The notes under the pieces: model-generated
What the model saw: only the letters and a program-made list of their open reading frames with translations
Told to the model about the DNA's origin: nothing
The model's database searches: none
From: Dongia_B sp035539215
GTDB taxonomy: Bacteria > Pseudomonadota > Alphaproteobacteria > Dongiales > Dongiaceae
Reading direction: 5' to 3'
Length of the DNA: 64,000 nucleotides
Assembly (NCBI GenBank): GCA_035539215.1
Contig: DATLIX010000134.1
Span: forward strand, 1 to 64,000
Part shown: positions 32,776 to 41,270 of the stretch, piece after piece
Layout of the letters: every line of letters starts with the position of its first letter
Numbering within the stretch: the first letter of the stretch is position 1
Translations under genes and position numbers: made by a program

Positions 32776-34155
32776 TCAGAGCGACCGCAAAAAGGCAATC
32801 AGGCTCTCACGCTGGCCGGTGCTGAGGGCAACCACGCGTTGCTGAGCCGCCGATGCCTCACCGCCATGCCACAGGACCGCTTCCAGAATGGTGCTGGCGC
32901 GGCCGTCATGCAGCAGCGCGCCCTCGCCATCCGCCGTCACCGCCCGACCGAGTCCCCAGAGCGGCGCCGTGCGCCATTCATGCCCGGCCGCATCCCCTTC
33001 GATCACGCCGTCGGCCAGCCCCGGGCCCATCTTGTGCAACAGCAGATCGGTATAGGGCGCAATCCGCTGCGCCGGCTCCGTCGCCGTAGCGGGGAGATTG
33101 AAGCTGGGCCGGTGACAGGCGGCGCAGCCGATCGATACAAAGAGCTTGTGTCCGGCCGCAATATCAGCGGCGCTCGCCGTCACCGGCGATTTCGGCAGAC
33201 GGGCATAGCGCGTGAATATATCGACGAGGTCGAGCAGGCTGTCGGCAATCTCGACATTGCCGAATTGCGGGGAGTTGCCATTGGGCGCGGCGATGCAGGC
33301 GGTCTCCGCCGCAGTACAATCGCCGCTGCCGGCGGGGAAGTCGTGATTCGACATGCCGATATCGATGGCGAAGGCATGGGCGTTCTGCTGCATCAGGCTG
33401 GGCTGCGATGCCTTCCAGCCGTAGCGGCCGATCCGCATTTCTCCACTCTTGATATCGAGTACCCGGTTGGGGCGGCCGGAGACACCGGCTTCATGCCCGA
33501 TTTCCGCCAGGATGGTTTTTTCGGGAATGCGCTCCAGCAGGCCGAGACCGTTGACGGCCGGACCAAGCCGCAGGCCGGTCGATGTCTCTTTCGCCAGCGG
33601 ACCGAAAGCGAGATCGGTGAGTTCCGGTTCGGTACGATAGAGCTGTACGACGGTTCCATCCGCCAGCGTGACGCGCGGCCCCTCGATCCGCTTGACGGAA
33701 AGACGTGCCTCCGGCTGCTGGCCCGGCAGTGCCGAGGTCTGTATCTGCTGGCCATAGACCGTATCCGGCCCCGCCTTGCCCGCAATCAGCTGCGACACAT
33801 GCAGCAACAGGCCTGGTACAGGTGCGCCTTGAAGATCAGTAAGATCGCGCGACCGCGTGCCGCCGGGATGGCAGGCATTGCAGGAGCGCGCGTTGTAGAT
33901 CGGTCCCAAGCCGTCCGCCGCCTGGGTGGAGGCAGGTGCGGCCACCCAGTTGGTCTTGAAGACGCCTGCCCCCATTGAAAAATCGAGACCAAGCGATTGC
34001 GGCATTTCGGGATCCGCCGTCACCAGACGCTGGGTCGGATTCTGGCTATGCGCGGTATTGCTCTCATCCGCGAGGCCGCTCGCGCAGTGCCCGGCGAGAC
34101 CGAAAAGCATCAGCGCGACAAATAATGAAGGCTGGGCGAAGGGTATCCTAGGCAA
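32776..34155 (-). CDS. Di-heme oxidoreductase (thiol oxidoreductase-like, DHOR family)
   Basis: A 459-residue periplasmic cytochrome-c-type protein. It has a Sec signal (about residues 1-29), a first heme motif CNACH (Cys92-Cys95-His96) and a second CAACH (Cys344-Cys347-His348). The family C-terminus (LWGLGRA then LHDGRASTILEAVLWHGGEA) is intact. Called thiol oxidoreductase in many annotations, its actual substrate is unknown. In imelysin operons it is thought to provide redox chemistry for iron. Its start overlaps the end of the upstream multicopper oxidase by 8 nt, so the two are translationally coupled. Confidence 0.92.
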   Translation of the reverse strand: MPRIPFAQPSLFVALMLFGLAGHCASGLADESNTAHSQNPTQRLVTADPEMPQSLGLDFSMGAGVFKTNWVAAPASTQAADGLGPIYNARSCNACHPGGTRSRDLTDLQGAPVPGLLLHVSQLIAGKAGPDTVYGQQIQTSALPGQQPEARLSVKRIEGPRVTLADGTVVQLYRTEPELTDLAFGPLAKETSTGLRLGPAVNGLGLLERIPEKTILAEIGHEAGVSGRPNRVLDIKSGEMRIGRYGWKASQPSLMQQNAHAFAIDIGMSNHDFPAGSGDCTAAETACIAAPNGNSPQFGNVEIADSLLDLVDIFTRYARLPKSPVTASAADIAAGHKLFVSIGCAACHRPSFNLPATATEPAQRIAPYTDLLLHKMGPGLADGVIEGDAAGHEWRTAPLWGLGRAVTADGEGALLHDGRASTILEAVLWHGGEASAAQQRVVALSTGQRESLIAFLRSL

Positions 34156-35677
34156 CGCGGAAATATCCCATCATCCCGGTTTCCTGATGCTCGATGATAT
34201 GACAATGCACCATCCAGTTACCGGGATTGTTGGCGACGAAGGTAATCTTCACCCGCTCGTTCGGCGCCACCAGCACCGTATCGGCGAGATGCGGCAGTAT
34301 GGTCTGGCTATTCGATTCCAGCACCTTGAACGTGTGGCCGTGCAGATGGATCGGATGCTGACGTGAAGTCGTGTTGTTGACCTCGATGACATAGGTCTTG
34401 CCCTTCGCCAGGGTGAAGAGCGGCGGCGGCATGTTCTGGTGGTTGCGATCCGGCCAAGCCTCGCCGTTCAATGCCCAAAAGGTGTTCGGCGTCAGGCAGA
34501 GCGAGTCAGCAAGATGCAATACCTCGCCATTCGGCAGAACGATGTCGGCGGGCTTGTTCTGCTTCATCGTCACCCGTCCCGACTGCGAGGCGGAACCGGC
34601 CGAACTCAGGCGCAGCGGCTGTTGCTCGGCTTTGGCCGGATCGAGCGGCGCCAGCTGCGCTGGCCGCAAGGCGGCGGGAGTAAAGGCCGGCCGTTCCAGC
34701 GGCTTGCCGGCTGCACTGAATTCCGCGAGCAGGACTGGCTGGGCGGCGAAATAGTTGATCAATCGCACCTTGGCGCCGGATTCAGCCGGGGCGCGCAGTT
34801 GCAGATCGAGCCGCATGGCGGGACCAAGCTTCCAGGTATCGAGTTTGACCGGCGTGATCGGATTGCCGTCGGTGGCGATGACCCAGGCATCGGCCCCCTC
34901 CACTCCCACTTCCATGATGCGGGTGACATCGATGTTGAGGATGCGCAGGCGGATATCACCGTTGCCGGGCAGGTCTGCGCGATACGGAAGCAGCGACCCG
35001 TTCATTGTGGCGATCTTGCCGAAAGTCCCCGCCGTGGCGGCACCCTTATCGGTCATGAAAGCATCGAAGCTTCCGTCCGGCTTCAGGCGCCAATCGCGAT
35101 AGGCACAGATGAGATCGGCATCGCTTTTGCGGGTCTCATCCCCTTCGATGATCAGGATGCCGGCGAGCCCGCGCCCCAGTTGGGTCGTTGTGTCGCAATG
35201 CGGGTGAAAGAAGAAGGTACCGGTATCGGGCGGTTGAAAGGCATAGGTGAAGCTCTGCCCCGGCCGCACCGGTGCCTGGGTGAGGTAGGGCACGCCGTCC
35301 ATGCCATTCGGCAGACGGATGCCGTGCCAATGTACCGTGGTATGCTCATCGAGGGCATTGTGCAGGGTCGCCCGCAGCCATTGCCCGTGCTGCAGCCGGA
35401 TCACCCTGATGCCCGGCGCATCGTCGTAGGTGGCAAGATCGCTTTGTCCCGCGGGCGGCGGCAGAAATTGCTGACGACGGATTTTCGCGATCAGGTCGAC
35501 GTCGACCACGTCGGCCCCTGCCGGCGGCTGCGGCGCGGACGGATAGCCCTTGCCTGCTGCAGACATGTCGGCTGCGATGGCCGTATTGAAACGGCGATGG
35601 CCGGCAAGCAAAAGTCCGAGCGAGGACGCACCCGCGATCCCCGCTAACAGCCGTCGACGTGTTAAACGCGCTACCAT
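34148..35677 (-). CDS. Multicopper oxidase, twin-arginine exported
   Basis: A 509-residue three-cupredoxin-domain oxidase. The N-terminus MVARLTRRRLLAGIAGASSL is a twin-arginine signal. All copper ligands are present: HWHG (domain 1), FFHPHCDTTTQ, HPIHLHGH and HCHIIEHQETGMMG in domain 3, with an axial Met for type 1 copper. Likely reactions are ferroxidase, cuprous oxidase or laccase-like. Embedded between imelysin and di-heme oxidoreductase genes, ferroxidase is the most logical role (inference). Start at 35677 chosen because it gives the Tat signal; an in-frame start at 35743 adds 22 residues in front. Confidence 0.9.
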   Translation of the reverse strand: MVARLTRRRLLAGIAGASSLGLLLAGHRRFNTAIAADMSAAGKGYPSAPQPPAGADVVDVDLIAKIRRQQFLPPPAGQSDLATYDDAPGIRVIRLQHGQWLRATLHNALDEHTTVHWHGIRLPNGMDGVPYLTQAPVRPGQSFTYAFQPPDTGTFFFHPHCDTTTQLGRGLAGILIIEGDETRKSDADLICAYRDWRLKPDGSFDAFMTDKGAATAGTFGKIATMNGSLLPYRADLPGNGDIRLRILNIDVTRIMEVGVEGADAWVIATDGNPITPVKLDTWKLGPAMRLDLQLRAPAESGAKVRLINYFAAQPVLLAEFSAAGKPLERPAFTPAALRPAQLAPLDPAKAEQQPLRLSSAGSASQSGRVTMKQNKPADIVLPNGEVLHLADSLCLTPNTFWALNGEAWPDRNHQNMPPPLFTLAKGKTYVIEVNNTTSRQHPIHLHGHTFKVLESNSQTILPHLADTVLVAPNERVKITFVANNPGNWMVHCHIIEHQETGMMGYFRVA

Positions 35678-35829
35678 GGCATGCCACTCATTGACGTCAC
35701 GCAATCGATTAACCGCAAGCTGCCGCTTTCCGCAAGCTGACAAAGCATAACCTTTAAAAGCCGCGGGCCGGCGCCGATAGTCTAGGACTACCGGCCGCCG
35801 GCCCGCATCTGGACCAGTTGACGCAGCGA

Positions 35830-37122
35830 TCAGTTGGTCTTGACCGCCGACGGATTGTCGAGGCTGTCCGAACCTTCCACCTTGATGGTGAGATGGACCG
35901 CCGTCACCGCCGCTTCGACCGCATGGGCCTGGGCGACCAGCGTATCGACGACATGCTGGACGATCTTGTTGCCTTCCGGATTGTCGGCGCCGATCATCTG
36001 GTCATAGGCCCACTTGCCGCTGTCGGCAGTCTTCTTCAAGACCGTCATCGCGCCGGTGGTGTCCTTCATCGCCGCCAGCACACGCTTGTCGGCATCGCCG
36101 GCATTGGCCTTCACGTAATCATGCAGGCTGGCGCCCTTCACCTTGGTACCGTCCACCTTGGTATAGGTGCCGTTATAGATGTCGACCATGCCCTGCTGGT
36201 CGTAATAATCGGAATTGTGGGTATTGTCGCTGAAGCAGTCATGCTCCTGCTCCGGATCATGCAGCATCAGGCCGAGCTTCGTGCGCTCGCCGGCCAATTC
36301 GCCGTAAGACAGCGAGCCCAGCCCGGTGAACATGGAAACCAGCGCGTCGTCAGTCTTGCCAGTGGTCAAGCGCTTGCGCACGGCACCATCCGCGGCGAAG
36401 AGATCGCGCATGGCGGCGAGATCCTCGACCAGCAGGTCGGTCGCCGCCTTCAGATAGGCGGCGCGGCGATCACAATTACCGTGCGTGCAGTTCTTCTGAT
36501 CGTAATCGGTGGCCGGGCGATTACCGGCGCCCGGGCCGGTGCCGTTCAGATCCTGGCCCCAGAGCAGGAACTCAACGGCATGATAGCCAATCGCCACGTT
36601 GGTTTCGACGTTGCCGACCTCTTCCATGGACTGGATCAGCTTCTTGTCGATCACCGAGGCATCGACCTTGTCCTTACCGAGCTGCAATTCCTTGTTGGCG
36701 ATGATATTGAGGCGATAATACGGATTGGAATCCGAAGACTGCCCATAGGAATCGGCGACATAGTCGATCAGGCCTTCGTCCAGCGGCCAGGAATTGACAT
36801 TGCCTTCGAGATCGTCGATTTCCGGATTGCCGAAGCGGAAAGCTTCCGTCTGCATATAGGGCACGCGGGCCGCTTTCCAGGCATCCCGTGCCGCCGCCAG
36901 CGTCTTATCGTTGGGATCGGCGAGGAAGGCGTCGATCACCTTGTCCAGCGCCTGGGCGGTGGTGACAGCGTCGCCGTACATGGCATAGCCCATATCGGCA
37001 TAATGCGTGATGACATCCGCAGCCTTGGGCCCGGCCGCCTGCGCGGGCGATACCAAAGCCGCCGACATCTCCAGCGTGCCGATCGTCAAGGCGGCAGCCA
37101 TACCCATCAAAGTCTTCTTCAT
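35830..37122 (-). CDS. Imelysin-family iron-regulated protein (IrpA-like)
   Basis: A 430-residue periplasmic imelysin. It has a Sec signal (MKKTLMGMAAALTIGTLEMS, cut near AQAA at residue 30) and the intact GxHxxE signature GYHAVEFLLWGQD (Gly179, His181, Glu184). Paired helical repeats contain PYMQTEAFRFGNPEIDDLEG and NSWPLDEGLIDYV, highly characteristic of IrpA-type proteins. Homologues in cyanobacteria and marine alphaproteobacteria are induced by iron limitation. Start at 37122 chosen for the signal peptide and the AGGACAG ribosome-binding site. First gene of the operon, with a Fur-like box about 120 nt upstream. Confidence 0.93.
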   Translation of the reverse strand: MKKTLMGMAAALTIGTLEMSAALVSPAQAAGPKAADVITHYADMGYAMYGDAVTTAQALDKVIDAFLADPNDKTLAAARDAWKAARVPYMQTEAFRFGNPEIDDLEGNVNSWPLDEGLIDYVADSYGQSSDSNPYYRLNIIANKELQLGKDKVDASVIDKKLIQSMEEVGNVETNVAIGYHAVEFLLWGQDLNGTGPGAGNRPATDYDQKNCTHGNCDRRAAYLKAATDLLVEDLAAMRDLFAADGAVRKRLTTGKTDDALVSMFTGLGSLSYGELAGERTKLGLMLHDPEQEHDCFSDNTHNSDYYDQQGMVDIYNGTYTKVDGTKVKGASLHDYVKANAGDADKRVLAAMKDTTGAMTVLKKTADSGKWAYDQMIGADNPEGNKIVQHVVDTLVAQAHAVEAAVTAVHLTIKVEGSDSLDNPSAVKTN

Positions 37123-37239
37123 CCTGTCCTCGCTTTGCTCCCGCGGAGCTCCCCTGCATCCGTCCCAGCCGGCCGGCCTTGCGCCGCCACCTGGCAGATG
37201 CAGCAAATCTCCCAGGTGGCATAGCCGAGATGGCTAGCT

Positions 37240-37264
37240 AATGCAACTCATTCGCATTATCATA
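37240..37264. promoter_or_regulatory. Fur-like box between imelysin operon and bacterioferritin
   Basis: The core TGCAACTCATTCGCA is a near-palindrome flanked by A/T (AA before; TTATCAT after), matching the alphaproteobacterial Fur pattern TGCAAAT-N-ATTTGCA in its outer bases. It lies about 120 nt before the imelysin start and about 200 nt before the divergent bacterioferritin, in a 338-nt gap otherwise without genes. Both genes are classical iron-responsive targets. Confidence 0.65.
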
Positions 37265-37460
37265 AGCGAAAAATTGCGGCCTTTGCCGTCGTTGCCCGCG
37301 CCCTCCCGCGCCTGATCTGTCCTTGTCCTTGAGGGAAACGGGCAGTGTTTTGCGTTGCGCGTCCTTTTCATTGTCTCCTGTCTTGCTGTAAGGTTCCTTA
37401 TATCTACCCACGCGACCACGTGGCGAATCAGCGCACTTACAGATCAAGGGGAGTACGAAT

Positions 37461-37943
37461 ATGAAGGGCGATAAGAAAGTCATCGCGATCCTCAACAAGG
37501 TGCTGAAGAACGAGCTGACGGCGATCAATCAGTACTTCCTGCATGCCCGCACGTTGAAGCATTGGGGCCTCGGCAAACTCGGCAAACACGAATACGAAGA
37601 GTCGATCGACGAGATGAAGCACGCTGATCAGCTCGTGCAGCGCATCCTGTTTCTCGAAGGCCTCCCCAACTTGCAGGATCTCGGCAAGCTGCTGATCGGC
37701 GAGAACGTACCGGAGATGCTGGCCTGCGATCTCAAGTTGGAAATGGCGGCAATGGCGGATCTGCGCAGCGGCATCGCCTATTGCGAAGAAGTGAAGGACT
37801 ACATCTCCCGCGAATTGCTGGAAGATATCCTCGAATCCGAGGAGGAGCATGTCGACTGGCTCGAGACCAACATTGAGCTGATCGACAAGGTAGGCCTGCA
37901 GAACTTCCTGCAGTCGCAGATGGATGTCGACAGCTCGAGCTGA
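37461..37943 (+). CDS. bfr: Bacterioferritin
   Basis: A 160-residue 24-mer iron-storage protein. Di-iron ferroxidase ligands Glu18, Glu51 and His54 are visible, with the later Glu and the ExxH pair (EEEH near 127-130) in place. Met52 is the inter-subunit heme ligand. The start MKGDKKVIAILNKVLKNELT is typical; an AAGGGGAG ribosome-binding site precedes it. It diverges from the imelysin operon across the Fur-like box, so uptake and storage genes share one promoter region. A bfd gene was looked for on the 3' side and not found. Confidence 0.96.
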   Translation: MKGDKKVIAILNKVLKNELTAINQYFLHARTLKHWGLGKLGKHEYEESIDEMKHADQLVQRILFLEGLPNLQDLGKLLIGENVPEMLACDLKLEMAAMADLRSGIAYCEEVKDYISRELLEDILESEEEHVDWLETNIELIDKVGLQNFLQSQMDVDSSS

Positions 37944-38011
37944 TGATGGGAAGCAAAAATACTTCGTGATTCGCTCGAAATAGCTGGTGTTTTTGCTGGG
38001 ATACCTAAGCG

Positions 38012-38242
38012 GTGGGAAAACCCGCCCTTCGATGGCTAAAAGCCATCCAAGACGCTCAGAAGCAGGGATTTGAACCTCAACGATTGGGCACAGAGGATTC
38101 CTGGCTTCACGACGAGAAAGAGCTCAGCCAGGCCGAATTAGCGAAATCAGCGTCGATGTCAAAGCAAGGGTCGTCGAAGCTAGAACGTGGCACCGTCGGC
38201 AAGTGCAAGACCCATCTTGAACGAGAATTTTCTGCGGCATAG
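38012..38242 (+). CDS. Possible small HTH-like protein, may be a remnant
   Basis: A GTG-started frame of 76 codons. The middle part DEKELSQAELAKSASMSKQG resembles a helix-turn-helix of the XRE type (Q-AELAK-S-SKQ spacing), and SKLERGTVGK is similar to the usual end of such domains. The sequence before and after lacks family features. In another frame just upstream, AGVFAGIPKRWENPPFDG looks protein-like too, so this may be frame-broken debris of a regulator gene. There is no clear ribosome-binding site. Confidence 0.3.
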   Translation: MGKPALRWLKAIQDAQKQGFEPQRLGTEDSWLHDEKELSQAELAKSASMSKQGSSKLERGTVGKCKTHLEREFSAA

Positions 38243-38316
38243 TGGCCATTTCGGCCTCACACAAGGCCGACCCTGCCGAGGTGACGCAGGGAAATGGCTG
38301 CCCATAGCATCCCCTC

Positions 38317-39036
38317 TCACGCCACGTTGATATTGAGGAAATCGATAGCAACTGCCACGCGCTCACGCTGAGGCATGTTGTTCTCGCCGATCGCATATAC
38401 GCGGCGCTTAGTCGGGAAGACGAAGCCCCCGAACGTCTCGGGCGCGGTCGCATAATTGGCACTCGAAGTCCCGCCTAGGACGTCTGCACTGTAGTCATGG
38501 CGCCTAAGAATGCCTGAGGCGTCGAAGTAGAATGTCTGCTCGGTCGAGTGGGTATGGATGGTCGAGGGGAACGTTACCTTCAGCCGGCGCCACGTCTCTC
38601 CATCCTCCGTCCACCGCTCGACTTCTTCGGCCTGCACTCCCGGTAGCTTGAGCAGGAAAGGCGTGGTCAGGTAGGTCCACATTGCATAGCCGGTGAAATA
38701 GATAAGATGCTGAGCGTCCCACGGTGTCATCAGGTTGTGGCCTTCGAATGCCTTCCGCGGCTGTTCCCGCTGCTCGACGACCTCGCCGCCGTGAGTCACG
38801 ATCGCGGTCCGTACTGGTTCGAAGACGGTATGGCGGCTTGGCTCAACGAAAGGCGAATATTCCGTGTGCTGCTTGCGAGGATCGATCGAGACGTGGGCGT
38901 CCTTGAACACGTCCGGCCAACCCTTCAGGCGCCACACGCCTCCGCCAATCGAGACGTGTGCGTTCACTGTCTTAATCTTTTGCCAGCGGTCCCAGCCCCC
39001 ATGCGCCGCAATTGCGCGTTCCAATAGATCGCTCAT
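38317..39036 (-). CDS. LolA/LppX-like hypothetical protein
   Basis: A 239-residue protein without a signal peptide or membrane segment. It starts MSDLLERAIAAHGGWDRWQK, a beginning seen in proteins with a LolA-like half-barrel fold, and contains alternating beta strands (VNAHVSIGGGVWRLKGW, TFYFDASGILRRHDYSADV) and a closing PTKRRVYA segment. This pattern is often linked to binding hydrophobic ligands, but no function is known. It diverges from an HxlR regulator over two 17-bp direct repeats, which makes it the regulator's probable target. Confidence 0.65.
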   Translation of the reverse strand: MSDLLERAIAAHGGWDRWQKIKTVNAHVSIGGGVWRLKGWPDVFKDAHVSIDPRKQHTEYSPFVEPSRHTVFEPVRTAIVTHGGEVVEQREQPRKAFEGHNLMTPWDAQHLIYFTGYAMWTYLTTPFLLKLPGVQAEEVERWTEDGETWRRLKVTFPSTIHTHSTEQTFYFDASGILRRHDYSADVLGGTSSANYATAPETFGGFVFPTKRRVYAIGENNMPQRERVAVAIDFLNINVA

Positions 39037-39075
39037 TCCAGTTCCTCGTCCGCTAATCAGCCTTGCACACCGAAA

Positions 39076-39130
39076 GGTTTAACTTTGCAACCCATCGACA
39101 TCGTGACCGATACGGTTTAATTTTGCAACC
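39076..39130. promoter_or_regulatory. Paired 17-bp direct repeats, candidate HxlR operators
   Basis: GGTTTAACTTTGCAACC at 39076-39092 and GGTTTAATTTTGCAACC at 39114-39130 differ at one base and are 38 nt apart. They lie in the 122-nt divergent gap between the LolA-like gene and hxlR, the second one only 28 nt before the regulator start. Autoregulation plus control of the neighbour is likely. Confidence 0.6.
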
Positions 39131-39158
39131 ATATTAATCGTCGTGGCTGGAGAACCGG

Positions 39159-39605
39159 ATGAAGGGAAAGCGCACCGACCTTGGGCAGGCCAACTGCGGC
39201 ATCGCGCGTGCCCTCCAGATCATCGGCGACTGGTGGTCACTGCTAATTGTGCGAGAAGCGTTCGGGGGAAAGCACCGGTTCAGCGAGTTCCAGAAGAGCC
39301 TGGGGCTTGCCAAGAACATCCTGTCGAGCCGCCTCAAGAAACTCATCGACGAAGGGATATTCACGATCGAACCCGATCCTGGCTCTGCCCTTAGCCACCG
39401 CTATGTACTTACTTCAAAGGGCGAGCAGCTCTACCTCGTGCTCATCGCGCTATGGCAATGGGGCGAAGAGAACTGCTTCGAGCCGGGCGAGCTGAATATC
39501 GCGATGGTGGACAAGCGTCGCAGCCAGCCGCTCGCGAAATTGCAACTCCGGGCGAAGGACGGGCGCATCCTCGGCCCTCGCGACTACCGGCTCGTGCCGA
39601 AGTAA
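39159..39605 (+). CDS. HxlR-family transcriptional regulator
   Basis: A 148-residue winged-helix regulator. Family marks: CGIARALQIIGDWWSLLIVR at residues 13-32, FSEFQKSLGLAKNILSSRLK (recognition region, about 43-62) and DPGSALSHRYVLTSKG at the wing. A C-terminal extension of about 40 residues (MVDKRRSQPLAKLQLRAKDG) is also frequent in this family. HxlR proteins are dimers that usually respond to electrophiles or aldehydes. The start MKGKRTDLGQ was chosen for family fit. It diverges from the 38317-39036 gene; the 240 nt after its stop hold no gene that I can see. Confidence 0.9.
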   Translation: MKGKRTDLGQANCGIARALQIIGDWWSLLIVREAFGGKHRFSEFQKSLGLAKNILSSRLKKLIDEGIFTIEPDPGSALSHRYVLTSKGEQLYLVLIALWQWGEENCFEPGELNIAMVDKRRSQPLAKLQLRAKDGRILGPRDYRLVPK

Positions 39606-39846
39606 CCGCCCTGTCACCACTTCCATAAATGGCGCGCGATTCGGGCGCCGATAGGCGCGCCAAGCACCTGTGTGGGGTTACCAAGTTAGAGTCCCGGTTG
39701 TGACACTGAATTTCACCCCCGCCCGCTGGGCCACGCCGCAATACACGACCTTATCACTGCCGCATATGAACGCCGGCGTGCAACCGCCCATCAAAATGAA
39801 AACCGCCGAGGCGACGAACTAAGACGGCCATCCGGCAGCGGAGAGA

Positions 39847-40959
39847 TCAGTCCTTCTCAGTCATGAACAAATCCTTCAGGAGCCGCGGCTGACAGCGCAG
39901 GTATTGATCTGGCGCCTTCACCTGGGCGCCTAGAGCAGCAGCTGCATGCCATGGCCAGCGCGGATCGTAGAGTATTGCCCGGGCCAACGCGACCAAATCG
40001 GCATCGCCGGTCGCGACGATCGCTTCCGCTTGCTCGAAGCCGGTAATCAGACCGACTGCAATAACCGGGATGTGAACCGCCGATTTGACCGCCCGAGCCA
40101 GCGGCACCTGGTAACCTGGCACAACAGGAATAGCTTGTGCAGGATGCAGTCCCCCGCTCGACACGTGAATTGCGTCGCAGCCACGCAGCTCAAGCGCCTC
40201 GGCGAAGGCGATCGTCTGATCGATGTCCCAACCATTTTTGACCCAGTCCGTACCCGACACCCGGATTGTTACCGCCCGCTCTGGCGGGAACGCCTCTCGT
40301 ACCGCATCGAACACCTCAAGCGGAAATCGCATCCTGTTCGCAAGTGAACCGCCATATTCGTCGTCACGCTGATTGGATAGCGGAGACAAGAACTGGTGTA
40401 GAAGGTAGCCATGAGCCGCGTGAAGCTGCACCAAATCGATCCCAAGGCGTGCTGCTCGGCGAGCTGCAGCGGCAAAGGCATCCCGCACGCGCCGCAGTCC
40501 ATCACGATCGAGGGACAGCGGAGCAAGGTAGCCTTCGGTAAATGGAATGGCAGATGGCGCTTCCGTTACCCATCCATGAGGGTCGTCAGCGGGAAACTGG
40601 CGTGCCTTCTTCCACGGAACCTCCGTCGATGCCTTGCGGCCGGCATGGCTTAACTGCATTGCAATCGGGATGTCGGACCAGCGCCGGATGCCCTCCAATG
40701 TCCGATCAATGGCCGCCTCGGTCTCATCGTTCCATAGGCCGACATCCGCCCAGGTGATCCGCCCTTCCGGCATGACGGCAGTCGCCTCGATGGTGAGCAA
40801 TGCCGCTCCTGACAGCGCCAAGTGGCCAAGATGGATAAGATGCCAGTCGTTCATGCACCCATTCTGGGCGGAATACTGGCACATCGGCGCAATAACGATG
40901 CGGTTTGCCAAATCGAGATTGCGCACGCGAAATCCCTGAAAGAGGACCGGGCCGGACAT
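39847..40959 (-). CDS. NADH:flavin oxidoreductase, Old Yellow Enzyme (YqjM/NamA type)
   Basis: A 370-residue FMN-binding TIM-barrel ene-reductase. It carries the thermophilic-like/YqjM motif APMCQYSA with redox-sensing Cys27, substrate pair HAAH (about 176-179), GYLLHQFLSPLSNQRDDEYG, and FMN-phosphate binding residues near the C-terminus. It reduces activated C=C bonds of electrophiles such as enones or nitro compounds using NAD(P)H. Start chosen at MSGPVLFQGFRVRNLDLANR. A palindrome lies 48 nt upstream of the start codon. No regulator is directly adjacent, but HxlR (39159) is the nearest. Confidence 0.93.
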   Translation of the reverse strand: MSGPVLFQGFRVRNLDLANRIVIAPMCQYSAQNGCMNDWHLIHLGHLALSGAALLTIEATAVMPEGRITWADVGLWNDETEAAIDRTLEGIRRWSDIPIAMQLSHAGRKASTEVPWKKARQFPADDPHGWVTEAPSAIPFTEGYLAPLSLDRDGLRRVRDAFAAAARRAARLGIDLVQLHAAHGYLLHQFLSPLSNQRDDEYGGSLANRMRFPLEVFDAVREAFPPERAVTIRVSGTDWVKNGWDIDQTIAFAEALELRGCDAIHVSSGGLHPAQAIPVVPGYQVPLARAVKSAVHIPVIAVGLITGFEQAEAIVATGDADLVALARAILYDPRWPWHAAAALGAQVKAPDQYLRCQPRLLKDLFMTEKD

Positions 40960-41270
40960 GGGTGTCTCCTATTGCGTGGCCGGGGCGGTGTCCGCCCCAG
41001 AGTTTCCCATTATAATTATCGATAATGGCATCGCCTCATTGAATAATTATGCCCTGGGTTTTCTATCTGTGCGCAAACCGGCGCGACAGAGGTTCAAACC
41101 TCGCTGTTTCGTATTGCCAAGCGTGATTTTACAATCAAAATCATCAGCAAAAGCGCTACACTTTCGCGCGGCGGACCAGACTGGATTTGGGCGACGATGG
41201 CGAGGAAGAAGGATAAAATTAACGAGCAAAGCAGCTGCCTGCTCGCGGTAATCACGTTCCGGACTGCCCG
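40960..41270. other. Divergent promoter region between OYE and EmrAB-type genes
   Basis: About 311 nt with no gene. The part at 41000-41060 is A/T-rich and includes the inverted repeat at 41007-41028. It must hold the promoters of both divergent units. Confidence 0.45.
41007..41028. promoter_or_regulatory. Palindrome upstream of the Old Yellow Enzyme gene
   Basis: CCATTAT (41007-41013) and ATAATGG (41022-41028) are perfect inverted arms. Inside them is a 12-bp perfect palindrome ATTATCGATAAT (41015-41026). Its size and position 48 nt before the start codon suit a dimeric repressor or activator site. Confidence 0.45.
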
